From Allohahella marinimesophila (GTDB taxonomy: Bacteria; Pseudomonadota; Gammaproteobacteria; Pseudomonadales; Oleiphilaceae), in the NCBI RefSeq assembly GCF_039538005.1, contig NZ_BAABBO010000010.1, positions 160,439 through 224,438 on the forward strand: a stretch of 64,000 nucleotides of DNA, given 5' to 3'. The position numbers and the translations under genes were made by a program. Under the pieces are notes generated by a model that worked only from the letters and a program-made list of their open reading frames with translations, made no database searches and was not told where the DNA came from. This document shows, in pieces, positions 41,791 to 50,885 of the stretch (the first letter of the stretch is position 1; every line of letters starts with the position of its first letter).

Positions 41791-42486
41791 TTACCTTCGC
41801 CCCAATGCGAACTGAACCGCCTGCTCTGCGTGTATTTCGGTGGTGTCATAGAGGGGCACATCTGTATCCGAGCTCTGAATTAAAAGTCCTATCTCCGTGC
41901 ACCCCAGGATAACACCTTGAGCGCCACGATCAGCCAGTGAGGCTACCACTTCCAGATAGGCGGTCCTGGAATCAGCGTTGATGTCCCCTCGGCACAATTC
42001 ATTGTAAATAACCGAATGAACCAGTTCCCGCTGGGCATCATCAGGCACGATCACCTCGATCCCATGAGCCTGCAGACGATCCCGGTAAAAGGCCTGTTCC
42101 ATGGTAAATTTTGTCCCAAGCAAGCCTACCTTGGTGATGTCATTCTTTTGCAGTGCACTGGCGGTAGCATCCGCTATATGAAGAAGCTGGATGCCCATTG
42201 CCTGCTCGATTTGAGAGGCGACCTTGTGCATCGTGTTGGTACAAAGAACCACAAACTCTGCGCCGGCGGATTCAACAGCCCGGCCGGCCAAGCCAAGAAT
42301 TTCAGCAGTGGCGTCCCAATCTCCCTGGTGCTGCAGAGCCTCTATTTCTGCAAAATCCACGCTATAGAGAACCAGTTTCGCCGAATGAAGTCCGCCGAGT
42401 TCGTCTCTCACTTTCTGATTTAACAGGCGGTAGTAAGTCTGAGTCGATTCCCAGCTCATTCCACCGATCAGGCCAATTGTCTTCAT
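41791..42486 (-). CDS. Aspartate/glutamate racemase family protein (YgeA-like)
   Basis: 231 residues with the family N-terminus MKTIGLIGGMSWEST and two catalytic-cysteine loops, VVLCTNTMHK near residue 83 and GVILGCTEIGLL near 195, one in each half of the pseudo-symmetric fold. It racemises amino acids without PLP; aspartate, glutamate or broad-spectrum substrates are all possible. It lies 22 bases downstream of the App1-type phosphatase gene on the same strand. Confidence 0.88.
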   Translation of the reverse strand: MKTIGLIGGMSWESTQTYYRLLNQKVRDELGGLHSAKLVLYSVDFAEIEALQHQGDWDATAEILGLAGRAVESAGAEFVVLCTNTMHKVASQIEQAMGIQLLHIADATASALQKNDITKVGLLGTKFTMEQAFYRDRLQAHGIEVIVPDDAQRELVHSVIYNELCRGDINADSRTAYLEVVASLADRGAQGVILGCTEIGLLIQSSDTDVPLYDTTEIHAEQAVQFALGRR

Positions 42487-42508
42487 CGATACACTCCATG
42501 TTTAATCA

Positions 42509-43603
42509 TCAGACCCGCCGCACGGCTTCCAGCGCCTGCTCAAGGATAAGCCCCTGTTTCGCTGCATGCTCAGCCATATCAGCGCTATCCGTGGTACTGA
42601 TGACCTCACAATCAACCCCGGCCTCTCGGGCCAGATTCACTATGGCTTCGGAGCGCTCCGGATCGTGGCTGACATCTCGGATGTAAATAGCCAGGATGCG
42701 TCCGGGGTTTTCCGAGAGGATACGGGTATAGGTTTCTGGATCATGCTGGCCTGAATCCCCCACCAGTACGAACGACATGCTGTCATACAGGTCAAGGACA
42801 TGACGGATAGCGTCCAGCTTGTGGTCGCGGGCACGGCGGGGTAAGAGACTGCCACGCTTCATGCCCCATTCGCGCAGTATCAGAATGGGTCCATTCGGGA
42901 TCCTGTGCAGCTGAAACATCGCCACCAGCACCTGGTAGATACTCCAGGGGGCGCGAGACACATACACAAGAGGGTTGCCATCCTCACCACTACGTCCCTG
43001 ATAAAACCCCTGATACAACTCAGGCACTCCAGGGAAAATCACGCGGCTATCCGACCCCAAGGCAAACAGGCGCCACAGCATCTTCGCCGTATTCGCCACT
43101 CCGGTGTAAACGACGGTATCGTCGATATCACTAATAACGCCATAGGTAGCGGCATGGGTGGGCGTAAAAAATTCGCCGGTGGTCGTGGCACGCTCATCGA
43201 CAGGCTTGTCCAGAGACAGCTCAACCGAGTGCCAGGTGACGTCCGAGGGCATGGTCCCAAGTGTCATATCGACGCGAAAGAAGCCATGTCGATCCGTTTC
43301 GACAACTGTCGTGGTGTCCTTGTATCTGACCCGCACCCGCGCACCCACGATGGGCTTACGCCACAGTCTTCGAAGCAGGTCCACCAAATCGCGCTTCAGT
43401 CGGTCCTCCTGCATGGATGACCCAAAGCCTGGCTGATGAAAGACCCGTCCCATTAGAAACACGCGATCTCTGGACCCATAACCCAGGTATGGGTGGATGA
43501 ATAAGCCGCCCCGTCCGTTGTCGCCTTTAACCGGCGCTGCCAAAACCCTGAGCCCCCGGCGCAATGATATCAGGTAGTCACGGAAGCGCTTACGCCATTG
43601 CAT
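42509..43603 (-). CDS. App1/DUF2183-family phosphatase
   Basis: 364 residues. The C-terminal two thirds match the App1 phosphatidate-phosphatase domain of the HAD superfamily: catalytic ISDIDDTVVYTG (DxDxT, near 170), then YVSRAPWSIYQVL, a GPILILREWG motif and FVLVGDSGQHDPETY (the acidic motif IV). The N-terminal part is a beta domain of the type found in the bacterial members. Probable phosphatidate or phosphoester hydrolase in the cytoplasm; substrate unproven in bacteria. Confidence 0.85.
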   Translation of the reverse strand: MQWRKRFRDYLISLRRGLRVLAAPVKGDNGRGGLFIHPYLGYGSRDRVFLMGRVFHQPGFGSSMQEDRLKRDLVDLLRRLWRKPIVGARVRVRYKDTTTVVETDRHGFFRVDMTLGTMPSDVTWHSVELSLDKPVDERATTTGEFFTPTHAATYGVISDIDDTVVYTGVANTAKMLWRLFALGSDSRVIFPGVPELYQGFYQGRSGEDGNPLVYVSRAPWSIYQVLVAMFQLHRIPNGPILILREWGMKRGSLLPRRARDHKLDAIRHVLDLYDSMSFVLVGDSGQHDPETYTRILSENPGRILAIYIRDVSHDPERSEAIVNLAREAGVDCEVISTTDSADMAEHAAKQGLILEQALEAVRRV

Positions 43604-43774
43604 CGAAGGCGCTCAACGGGATACCTGGACATTGCGCAGCTACTGACGATAGTGGGCCGTCTGGAGGAAAGAGGATGGATGTCATGTTTCGGATGGTAAA
43701 CCAGTACGGAGAGCGTGCCAACCGCTTGGACGCCGCTCCATTGGCTTTTGGCAGAATCCAATGCCTGGCAGGTT

Positions 43775-43996
43775 TTACGAAGCGCTTCGCTTCTGTGGCC
43801 GCTTTCTTGTGCCTCCACTACTCATCGCTCCACGTGCAGCTAATCCGAGCAGGCGAAGAAACTTCGGACATTCCAGATGACTTGGCGCAGAACAAACGGC
43901 GGCATGCCGAAGACCGTCGCGCATCGCCATCAGTTTTTGAATGCGCCTATCCAGTTCATCTGCCTTGTTTGCAAGCAATTCGCGGTCAATATTCGA
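43775..43996 (-). pseudogene. Remnant of a MerR-family regulator (C-terminal part)
   Basis: A minus-strand frame reads RELLANKADELDRRIQKL, then LMAMRDGLRHAAVC and HLECPKFLRLLG, the C-terminal coiled coil and cysteine motif of MerR regulators of the redox/metal type. The N-terminal winged helix is absent: the upstream residues are unrelated. The 170 bases between this fragment and the App1 gene show nothing recognisable. It is a decayed gene end. Confidence 0.65.
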
Positions 43997-44069
43997 TTGT
44001 AGCGCCGTGGGTGCGACAAATCGTCGGACGACTGACTGCTTGAATCCGAAGGTGGTGTTCTCACACGGA

Positions 44070-45044
44070 TTACCCGGTGAGCAGGCCGGCTTCACGCCGA
44101 ACCACATCCATAATCCGCTGGTTGGCCAGGGTACGTTCGTGGGTCATCAGTTCGCTTTCAGTCTTGCCCTCCGCGATGCAGTTGACCACATGCCGAATCT
44201 GATACTCGAAGCCGTTGACCTCGAACGGACGATCAACTGTCTGGACGCTGTCGTCGGTCCCAACCAGGCTGACCTTCTCCGCTTGCCAGAAATTACTGGC
44301 AAATACGATGCGTCCTTTGTTCCCAAAAACGATCAATTCGTTGTCGTATTTATTCTCGAAGCTGCAAAGCAACTGACTGACCTTGCCATGGGGATAATGC
44401 AGCTGGATGGCGCAGGTTTCATCGACCCCGGTCGGTCCCAGACGGACCTGAGAAACGATAGCTTCGGGATTAACCTGCATGAACCACTGTGAAGTAGCCA
44501 CGGTATAGATTCCCATGTCCAGCAGGACGCCGCCAGCCAGATCGAGGTTTAAAAGGCGGTCGTCTGGTGTGCGTGGCACAACAAAACCAAAGGAAGATCG
44601 TACACCGCTGATCTCACCGATTGCGCCTTCCGCTACCCAGGCAGTGGCCTGTTGAAAGGCGGGCAGGAAGAGTGACCACATGGCCTCCATCACAAAGACC
44701 CCTTTGTTCCTGGCGGCCTCGAATACGCGCTCGGCATCGGCAGCCGTAACCGCAAAAGGCTTTTCCACCAACAGGTGTTTGCCGCAAGCTATTGCCGCCA
44801 GCGCCTGTTGGACATGAAAATTATGCGGCGTGGCAATGTAGATAGCATCCAGACGGTCATCCTGGTAGAGCTTTTCATAATCGTCATAAACGGTGTCTAT
44901 CTGATGATCATCAGCAAACGCGCGACCACGATCAGCGTTGCGGCTGGCCACAGCCTTGAGCGTGCCGACCCCGTCAGCTGTCATCGCCTGAGCAAATGTC
45001 TCGGCGATCCGTCCTGGCCCTATCAGCCCCCAGTTGAACTTCAT
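44070..45044 (-). CDS. Gfo/Idh/MocA-family oxidoreductase
   Basis: 324 residues: Rossmann fold at the N-terminus (NWGLIGPGRIAETFAQAM), the conserved EKPFAVTAADAERVFEAA strip, and a C-terminal dimerisation/substrate domain (GGVLLDMGIYTVATSQWF). The family oxidises sugars, inositol, or trans-dihydrodiols using NAD(P). ATG 45044 overlaps the stop of a DHFR-like fragment as ATGA. Intact although both neighbours are decayed. Confidence 0.88.
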   Translation of the reverse strand: MKFNWGLIGPGRIAETFAQAMTADGVGTLKAVASRNADRGRAFADDHQIDTVYDDYEKLYQDDRLDAIYIATPHNFHVQQALAAIACGKHLLVEKPFAVTAADAERVFEAARNKGVFVMEAMWSLFLPAFQQATAWVAEGAIGEISGVRSSFGFVVPRTPDDRLLNLDLAGGVLLDMGIYTVATSQWFMQVNPEAIVSQVRLGPTGVDETCAIQLHYPHGKVSQLLCSFENKYDNELIVFGNKGRIVFASNFWQAEKVSLVGTDDSVQTVDRPFEVNGFEYQIRHVVNCIAEGKTESELMTHERTLANQRIMDVVRREAGLLTG

Positions 45045-45172
45045 AATGTCAGCCTCGCATGCGCTGGTAGTGCATCGCGATTGTGCCGCCGCGGCTCGCA
45101 GTCGGCAATGCCCTCATGGTGGTCGACGCAGCCGTCCAGGGTGACGTTGAGGCTGAAGGTGAGAAGTCCCAT
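45041..45172 (-). pseudogene. Remnant of a DHFR/RibD-C-like gene (N-terminal part)
   Basis: A 43-codon frame starting at ATG 45172 begins GLLTFSLNVTLDGCVDHHEG, the N-terminal strand and loop typical of the dihydrofolate-reductase-like RibD C-terminal family, then loses the homology after GIADCE and stops at 45041. The remaining 130-150 residues of such a protein are missing. The stop overlaps the following gene start, so a deletion probably fused the two. Confidence 0.65.
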
Positions 45173-45344
45173 GCGAGTTACTCCGAGTGCGAAAGATTAT
45201 GCTCATCAAGAAGCTTGACCAATTGCCTTGCTTCAAAACTCGCGGAGCAATAATTAAGAAGTCGATGTCAGAACCGTCCAGAAACCGAGCTTCCGCCGAA
45301 CACAAGGTGCTTACGCCCTCCGGGCGTGAACAACCCGTAGATCA

Positions 45345-45562
45345 TAGCCATGTCGGGAGCGCTTGCCCCCAAATGCCGATCCGGAGATGCTTGCTGGTCA
45401 CGTTTTGGCGGTCGTGCAAGGCATGTCGACGTTGGCGAAGGATGGTGCCAATCGCAACAAGCTGCTACGCATTGTCGAGGGTTGCATGTCAGCCTGGCCG
45501 CATACACTCCATCAAGGACTAATTCGCATCTATTTGCCCGATTTCCTTGCGGAAAAGTAATT
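45345..45562 (+). pseudogene. Remnant of a TetR-family regulator (C-terminal part)
   Basis: A plus-strand frame reads ADPEMLAGHVLAVVQGMSTL then AKDGANRNKLLRIVEGCMSA, the last two helices of a TetR effector domain. A stop lies just upstream and no helix-turn-helix precedes it. About 170 bases on the left of it (45173-45344) hold nothing I can name. The fragment ends 60 bases before the TRAP operon. Confidence 0.6.
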
Positions 45563-45625
45563 TTTTTAGCAGTCTCTGTTAACAGTAAAGAAAAATCCTC
45601 ATGAAGAATTAGCGGAGACGAGCCC

Positions 45626-46651
45626 ATGAATACCTCATTGAAGCTGAAAAAACTGGCTGGAATTTCGGTAATCGCTTTTGCGACGATGACTGCGGTGAAT
45701 TCCGCTAGCGCGGCCAACTGGCGCTATGCCCACGAAGAATATGAAGGCGACGTCCAGGACGTTTATGCCTATAAATTTAAAGAGTTTATCGAAGAAAACT
45801 CCGATCACACCCTGCAGGTTTTCCGCTTCGGCGAACTTGGTGAGTCCGACGACATCATGGAGCAGGCCCAGTCCGGGATTCTCAACTTCGTCAACCAGTC
45901 CCCGGGATTCACCGGCTCGCTGATTCCCGAGGCCCAAATCTTCTTTATCCCCTACCTGATGCCCACGGATATGGACACGGTGATCAAGTTTTTCCGTGAG
46001 AGTGAGGCGATCAACGAGGATTTCCCCAAGCTCTATGCCGAGAAGGGTCTTGAGCTGTTAAAAATGTATCCCGAAGGAGAAATGGTCGTGACCGTCGATG
46101 AGCCGGTGACGAGTCCAGCGGAATTTGACAACAAGAAAATTCGGGTCATGACAAATCCGCTGCTGTCGGAAACCTACAATGCATTCGGTGCTACGCCGAC
46201 ACCACTGCCCTGGGGCGATGTCTATGGTGCGCTGCAGACCAACATGATCCAGGGTCAGGAGAACCCGATCTTCTGGATTGAGTCTGCCGGTTTATATGAA
46301 GTTTCACCGAATCTGGTTTTCACCGGCCACGGCTGGTTCACCACCGCCTCCATGGCCAACAAAAAGTTCTATGACGGCCTGTCTGATGAAGACAAGAAGC
46401 TGATTCAAAATGCCGCCGACTACGCATTTGAGGAAATCATCACTCACATCGACGGCCTGGCGGACGAAGCCCTGGCAAAAATTCAGAAAGCCAGTGACAA
46501 GGTCACCGTCACTCGTCTGAATGAAGAGCAGATCGAACTGTTTCGCGCCCGTGCACCGCAGGTCGAGAAGAAGTTCATAGAGATGACTGGCAAAAGTGGC
46601 GAAGCGCTGCTTGACCAATTCCGCAAGGATCTTGCAGCGGTCACCGAGTAA
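45626..46651 (+). CDS. dctP: TRAP transporter solute-binding protein (DctP family)
   Basis: 341 residues; Sec signal ends near SASA (residue 29). The DctP/TAXI-free fold shows GELGESDDIMEQAQSG, the family's PLPWGDVYGALQTNMIQGQE with the conserved substrate-binding region, and the arginine of KIRVMTNP that normally clamps a carboxylate. Periplasmic receptor for an organic acid; which one cannot be read. GGAGACG precedes ATG 45626. First gene of the dctPQM operon. Confidence 0.92.
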   Translation: MNTSLKLKKLAGISVIAFATMTAVNSASAANWRYAHEEYEGDVQDVYAYKFKEFIEENSDHTLQVFRFGELGESDDIMEQAQSGILNFVNQSPGFTGSLIPEAQIFFIPYLMPTDMDTVIKFFRESEAINEDFPKLYAEKGLELLKMYPEGEMVVTVDEPVTSPAEFDNKKIRVMTNPLLSETYNAFGATPTPLPWGDVYGALQTNMIQGQENPIFWIESAGLYEVSPNLVFTGHGWFTTASMANKKFYDGLSDEDKKLIQNAADYAFEEIITHIDGLADEALAKIQKASDKVTVTRLNEEQIELFRARAPQVEKKFIEMTGKSGEALLDQFRKDLAAVTE

Positions 46652-46669
46652 CACTGGGGGTTACCGCCC

Positions 46670-47257
46670 ATGAGTGAGAACACATCTGATGATGATACCG
46701 GAGTCTTTGAGTCGGGGTTACCAGGCATTCTGGGTCTCATCGATGTCCTGATCAGCAAGATCGAAGCGGTCATGCTGGCCGCAGGTGTCCTGCTGATGGC
46801 TCTCAATACCTGCATCAACGTCATTGCGCGGTTCGTGTTCGGTGAAGGCCTGTTTTTTTCGGGCGAGATCAATCGCATTATGATTATCTTCGTAACCTTT
46901 GCCGGTATCGGCTATGCCGCGCGGCATGGCCGCCATATCCGCATGTCAGCAGTTTATGACGCACTGCCGAAAATGGGACGAAAGGTGCTGATGATCGTTA
47001 TAGCCTTCTCAACTGCGGCGGTGATGTTTTTCCTTTGCTATTACGCCTACGGCTATATTGAAACGCTGTACGGCCGAGGGCGTATTCTGCCCGCCCTAGG
47101 GATACCCATCTGGACGATCTACGTTTGGGCACCGGTCGGGTTCGCGATCACCGGAATCCAGTACTTCCTCACCGGCATCAAAAACCTCATCTCCGGGGAC
47201 GTCTACCTATCCACCGGAGTGGTCGATGGCTATGCCGATACCGAGTCTGAAATATGA
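46670..47257 (+). CDS. dctQ: TRAP transporter small permease (DctQ)
   Basis: 195 residues with four helices; family motifs include the NVIARFVFGEGLFFSGEINR segment and the GIGYAARHGRHIRMS loop. It forms the membrane complex with DctM. 18 bases after dctP, 35 before dctM. Confidence 0.92.
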   Translation: MSENTSDDDTGVFESGLPGILGLIDVLISKIEAVMLAAGVLLMALNTCINVIARFVFGEGLFFSGEINRIMIIFVTFAGIGYAARHGRHIRMSAVYDALPKMGRKVLMIVIAFSTAAVMFFLCYYAYGYIETLYGRGRILPALGIPIWTIYVWAPVGFAITGIQYFLTGIKNLISGDVYLSTGVVDGYADTESEI

Positions 47258-47292
47258 TCGGACAGCGATAGGGAAACACAGAGGACAGATCC

Positions 47293-48576
47293 ATGGGAAT
47301 GACCCTGATGCTCATCATGATTGGCCTGCTCCTGCTGGGCTTCCCCATGATGATCCCCCTGATAGTCGCATCGATCGTTGGCTTCGTCATGATGTTCAAC
47401 GGGCTAGGCCAGATGGAAACCTTTATTCAGCAGATGATGGGCGGCCTCCGACCCGCTTCGCTGATCGCCGTACCCATGTTCATTCTGGCCGCCGACATCA
47501 TGACCCGCGGCCAGTCTGCGGACCGGCTAATCAACATGGTCATGTCCTTTATCGGCCACGTGAAAGGCGGCCTGGCGATTAGCACCGCCGCCTCCTGCAC
47601 CCTTTTTGGCGCGGTGTCCGGGTCGACCCAGGCCACGGTAGTAGCCGTGGGCTCACCACTGCGGCCGAAGATGCTCAAGGCAGGCTATTCCGACTCGTTT
47701 ACACTGGCACTGATCATCAACGCCAGCGACATCGCATTTCTGATTCCCCCCAGCATCGGCATGATTATCTACGGCATTATCTCCCAGACCTCCATTGCCG
47801 AGTTGTTCATCGCCGGCATCGGCCCGGGCCTGATGATTCTGGTGATGTTCTCCCTCTACAGCCTGTTCTATGCCTACAAGTACAATGTACCCACTGAAGC
47901 AAAAGCCACCTGGAGCGAGCGCGGTCGCTCGGTGCGGCTGGCGATCTGGCCATTGTTTTTTCCGGTCATCATCGTTGGTGGGATCTATGGCGGTATCTTT
48001 AGTCCGACCGAGGCGGCCGCGGTATGTGTACTCTACGCATTTTTGCTGGAGTTCGTGGTCTTCAGGTCTTTGAAAATGCCGGATATCTACCGCATTGCCA
48101 AATCGACCGGCCTGATTACCGCAGTCGTTTTCATTCTGGTGGCCGTGGGCAATGGCTTTTCCTGGATTATCTCCTTCGCCCAAATCCCCCAGGCGGTGCT
48201 AGAGAGTGTCGGCATCGCCGATGCTGGCCCAGTCGGCGTCCTGGTGACTATTTGTGTCGCCTTCTTCATTGCCTGCATGTTTGTTGATCCCATCGTGGTG
48301 ATCCTGGTGCTGACGCCGATTTTTGCCCCGGCCATCCAGGCCACCGGTCTCGATCCGGTACTGGTGGGCGTACTGATTACCCTGCAGGTGGCCATCGGCT
48401 CGGCGACGCCGCCCTTTGGCTGCGACATCTTTACCGCTATAGCCATCTTCAAGCGGCCCTACTGGGAAGTGATTCGCGGTACGCCGCCGTTCATCTTCAT
48501 GCTGGTGGCCTCAGCCGGGCTGATCATCGCCTTCCCGCAGATCGCGTTGTTCCTGCGCGATCTGGCGTTTCGATAA
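47293..48576 (+). CDS. dctM: TRAP transporter large permease (DctM)
   Basis: 427 residues with about 12 helices in two repeats. The diagnostic SGSTQATVVAVGSPLRPKML and NASDIAFLIPPSIGMIIYG segments, and ATPPFGCDIFTAIAIFKR near the C-terminus, place it firmly in the DctM family, the Na+-coupled transport subunit. GAGGACAG lies upstream of ATG 47293. Confidence 0.93.
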   Translation: MGMTLMLIMIGLLLLGFPMMIPLIVASIVGFVMMFNGLGQMETFIQQMMGGLRPASLIAVPMFILAADIMTRGQSADRLINMVMSFIGHVKGGLAISTAASCTLFGAVSGSTQATVVAVGSPLRPKMLKAGYSDSFTLALIINASDIAFLIPPSIGMIIYGIISQTSIAELFIAGIGPGLMILVMFSLYSLFYAYKYNVPTEAKATWSERGRSVRLAIWPLFFPVIIVGGIYGGIFSPTEAAAVCVLYAFLLEFVVFRSLKMPDIYRIAKSTGLITAVVFILVAVGNGFSWIISFAQIPQAVLESVGIADAGPVGVLVTICVAFFIACMFVDPIVVILVLTPIFAPAIQATGLDPVLVGVLITLQVAIGSATPPFGCDIFTAIAIFKRPYWEVIRGTPPFIFMLVASAGLIIAFPQIALFLRDLAFR

Positions 48577-48629
48577 GGGCACCGCGAGATCACAGGGGAG
48601 CGATGAGGTGGGTCATTGTTGCGCGCGCA

Positions 48630-49295
48630 CTACACCTGTACAGGGAAGAGCGTTTGCTCTGCATCTGGCTGCCATGCAGGGTATTTGTGCATTGCGTTGT
48701 TAAACAGCGAAGAGTTCAGGTGCCTCTGTAACCAGCGCTGCAAGTTCGGATAGGGCGCGTGGTAGAACCACGTTTTATCGGTGTGAGCAAATTGGCGCAC
48801 GAACGGAAAAATAGCCGCATCAGCAATACTGATGCGGTCCGTAATCAAGTAGGCACGCCGCGCCAGCCGCATTTCTAACTCTTTTAGAAATACTTCGCCT
48901 TCGCGCCGATAAGCCTCTGCCGATTGCTGCGGGTGGCGGTCGGCGTATTTGTAGCGGTCCAAGGCCTGCTTGAATTGCTGGTCGTTGCGCTCGATCAGCG
49001 TTTGGGCTTCATGCTGCTGCTTTTTGCAGTTGCGCAGCAGCCAAGCTTCGGGATCAGAGCGTGCGAGCGCCCACTGCATTATCTCAATACTCTGTTCTAT
49101 CACAGCGCCATCCGGCAGCACCAGTACCGGGACCGTCGCTTTGGCTGAGGCGTCGATGAGCGCCTGAGGTTTATCTCTGAGTACCACCTCACGCAAAATA
49201 ACCTGGCGCGCGGCGTAAGCCAACGCCAGCCTGGCGCGTATCGCATAGGGGCAGCGGCGGAAAGAGTAAAGAATCGGCAGTTGAGCAATTGGCAT
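48630..49295 (-). CDS. Glutathione S-transferase family protein
   Basis: 221 residues: thioredoxin-like N-domain with a SFRRCPYAIRARLAL start (a CxxxxA type site resembling Omega or YfcF-like GSTs), the TVPVLVLPDGAVIEQSIEIM cis-proline and SNAIL-like stretch, and an all-helical C-domain (RISIADAAIFPFVRQFAH). The cysteine in the first motif suggests glutathione-dependent reductase activity. Convergent with dctM. Confidence 0.85.
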   Translation of the reverse strand: MPIAQLPILYSFRRCPYAIRARLALAYAARQVILREVVLRDKPQALIDASAKATVPVLVLPDGAVIEQSIEIMQWALARSDPEAWLLRNCKKQQHEAQTLIERNDQQFKQALDRYKYADRHPQQSAEAYRREGEVFLKELEMRLARRAYLITDRISIADAAIFPFVRQFAHTDKTWFYHAPYPNLQRWLQRHLNSSLFNNAMHKYPAWQPDAEQTLFPVQV

Positions 49296-49545
49296 ATAAA
49301 AAGTTAAAGCGCAAATATCGCCCGATTGTACCGCATAAAGCGTCCTGCGCCCCCTGAATTAGGGTTTTCCTTCAAAGCAGCTATAGTTTATCGAGTGTGG
49401 AAGCTCCTGGGGAGCGATCAACTGGGCATCCTGAATGCGGATGCAGTTGGCATTGAACATCACTCTGTTCGCTTGTATTACAACAAGCTCGAGAATCGTC
49501 TGTGCCTACCCATAACACCAGCCCATCTTTCTTTGGAGTATATTG

Positions 49546-50859
49546 ATGTTTAACAGCCGGCTCAAAAAAGAACTTGAAGAGCAGCGAGTTGAGTTAGCCA
49601 AGCTGCGCCAGCTGACTGATCAAATCGACCGAAGCATGTTATCAGTTACGCTGAGTGCGGAGTTTGCCATAACCTCGCTGAATCAGGACTTTGCCAGCGC
49701 ATTAGGCTACCAGCGAGAGCAGCTGCTCAGCCGGCCGCTCTCCGAGATTGTTCCACCCTACGTATCCAAGCTCCCCTGTTTTCGTGCCTTCCATCAGGCT
49801 ATCGCGCAATTTGCGCCTGTCAGTGACAACTATCGCTACCTGCGCTCTGACGGCTCGCTGATTTGGCTCAATGTACACTGGCTCCCGATTCGTGGCGGCG
49901 ACGGCAAGCTGTCTCACGTTCAGGGCTATGCGCGCGACGTCACCAATGCAGTGGAAGGCGCAAAAGAGAGTGAAGCATTTATTGATGCGCTGATACGCTC
50001 TACCGCGGTCATTCAATTCAATCTTGATGGCACTGTTATCACCGCAAATGAGCAATTTCAGCGGGCTATGGGTTATCGGCTCGAACAGCTGGTTGGCCAG
50101 CACCACCGGACATTCTGTTCTACTGAGGAGGGCGCCTCGGCCCAGTACGCCGCTTTCTGGTCGAAACTGAACAGCGGAGAATTCGTGGCGGGCCGCTTCA
50201 GACGCATCGACAGCCGTGGTTCCGAAGTATGGCTGGAAGCAACTTACAATCCGGTCTACGACGCCGAAGGCAAGCTTTATAAAGTTGTGAAGTTCGCCAC
50301 CGTGGTTACTGACCAGGTGGCACGGGAAGCCCAGGTTCGCGAGGGTGCTGCTATCGCATTTGATGTCTCTCAGCAAACCGACGTCAGCGCAAAAAAAGGC
50401 GCCACTGTTGTAAAACAGACCGTCGACACCATGAAGAAAATAGCCGACCAGATGCAAGCTGCTACGAAAAGCATCGAAGCCTTGGGCAAGCAATCACTAC
50501 AGATAAACGCTATCGTTCAAACTATAGGTGGCATCGCAGAGCAGACAAATCTTCTGGCATTGAACGCTGCCATTGAAGCCGCCAGAGCTGGGGAACAGGG
50601 GCGTGGCTTTGCGGTGGTGGCCGACGAAGTGCGCCAGCTGGCAGGCAGGACCAGCACGGCCACGGAGGAAATCGTGAGGGTGGTCGAGAAAAACCATGGG
50701 CTCTCTGACGAAGTTATGCGTCAGATGTTTAACACCCGGGAGGAAGCTGAGCAGGGTCTGGAACTGGCAAGCCAGGCAGGTGCCGTCATTGTGGAAATTC
50801 AGGAAGGCGCCAAGCAGGTGGTAGATGCAGTTGGACGCTTTGCAAACGAATTGCGATAG
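49546..50859 (+). CDS. Soluble chemotaxis protein with two PAS domains
   Basis: 438 residues from ATG 49546 (GGAG seven bases upstream; TTG 49543 is also in frame). Two PAS domains at about 20-140 and 150-265 (both ending in the VQGYARDVT / VVKFATVVT-type strand) precede a short MCP signalling hairpin whose tip holds IAEQTNLLALNAAIEAAR. No membrane helix and no HAMP, so it is cytoplasmic, resembling BdlA-like receptors that link energy or redox state to dispersal. The helices after the tip are short. Confidence 0.88.
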   Translation: MFNSRLKKELEEQRVELAKLRQLTDQIDRSMLSVTLSAEFAITSLNQDFASALGYQREQLLSRPLSEIVPPYVSKLPCFRAFHQAIAQFAPVSDNYRYLRSDGSLIWLNVHWLPIRGGDGKLSHVQGYARDVTNAVEGAKESEAFIDALIRSTAVIQFNLDGTVITANEQFQRAMGYRLEQLVGQHHRTFCSTEEGASAQYAAFWSKLNSGEFVAGRFRRIDSRGSEVWLEATYNPVYDAEGKLYKVVKFATVVTDQVAREAQVREGAAIAFDVSQQTDVSAKKGATVVKQTVDTMKKIADQMQAATKSIEALGKQSLQINAIVQTIGGIAEQTNLLALNAAIEAARAGEQGRGFAVVADEVRQLAGRTSTATEEIVRVVEKNHGLSDEVMRQMFNTREEAEQGLELASQAGAVIVEIQEGAKQVVDAVGRFANELR

Positions 50860-50885
50860 TGGCTTGCGTGATCTGAGGGCCTACG

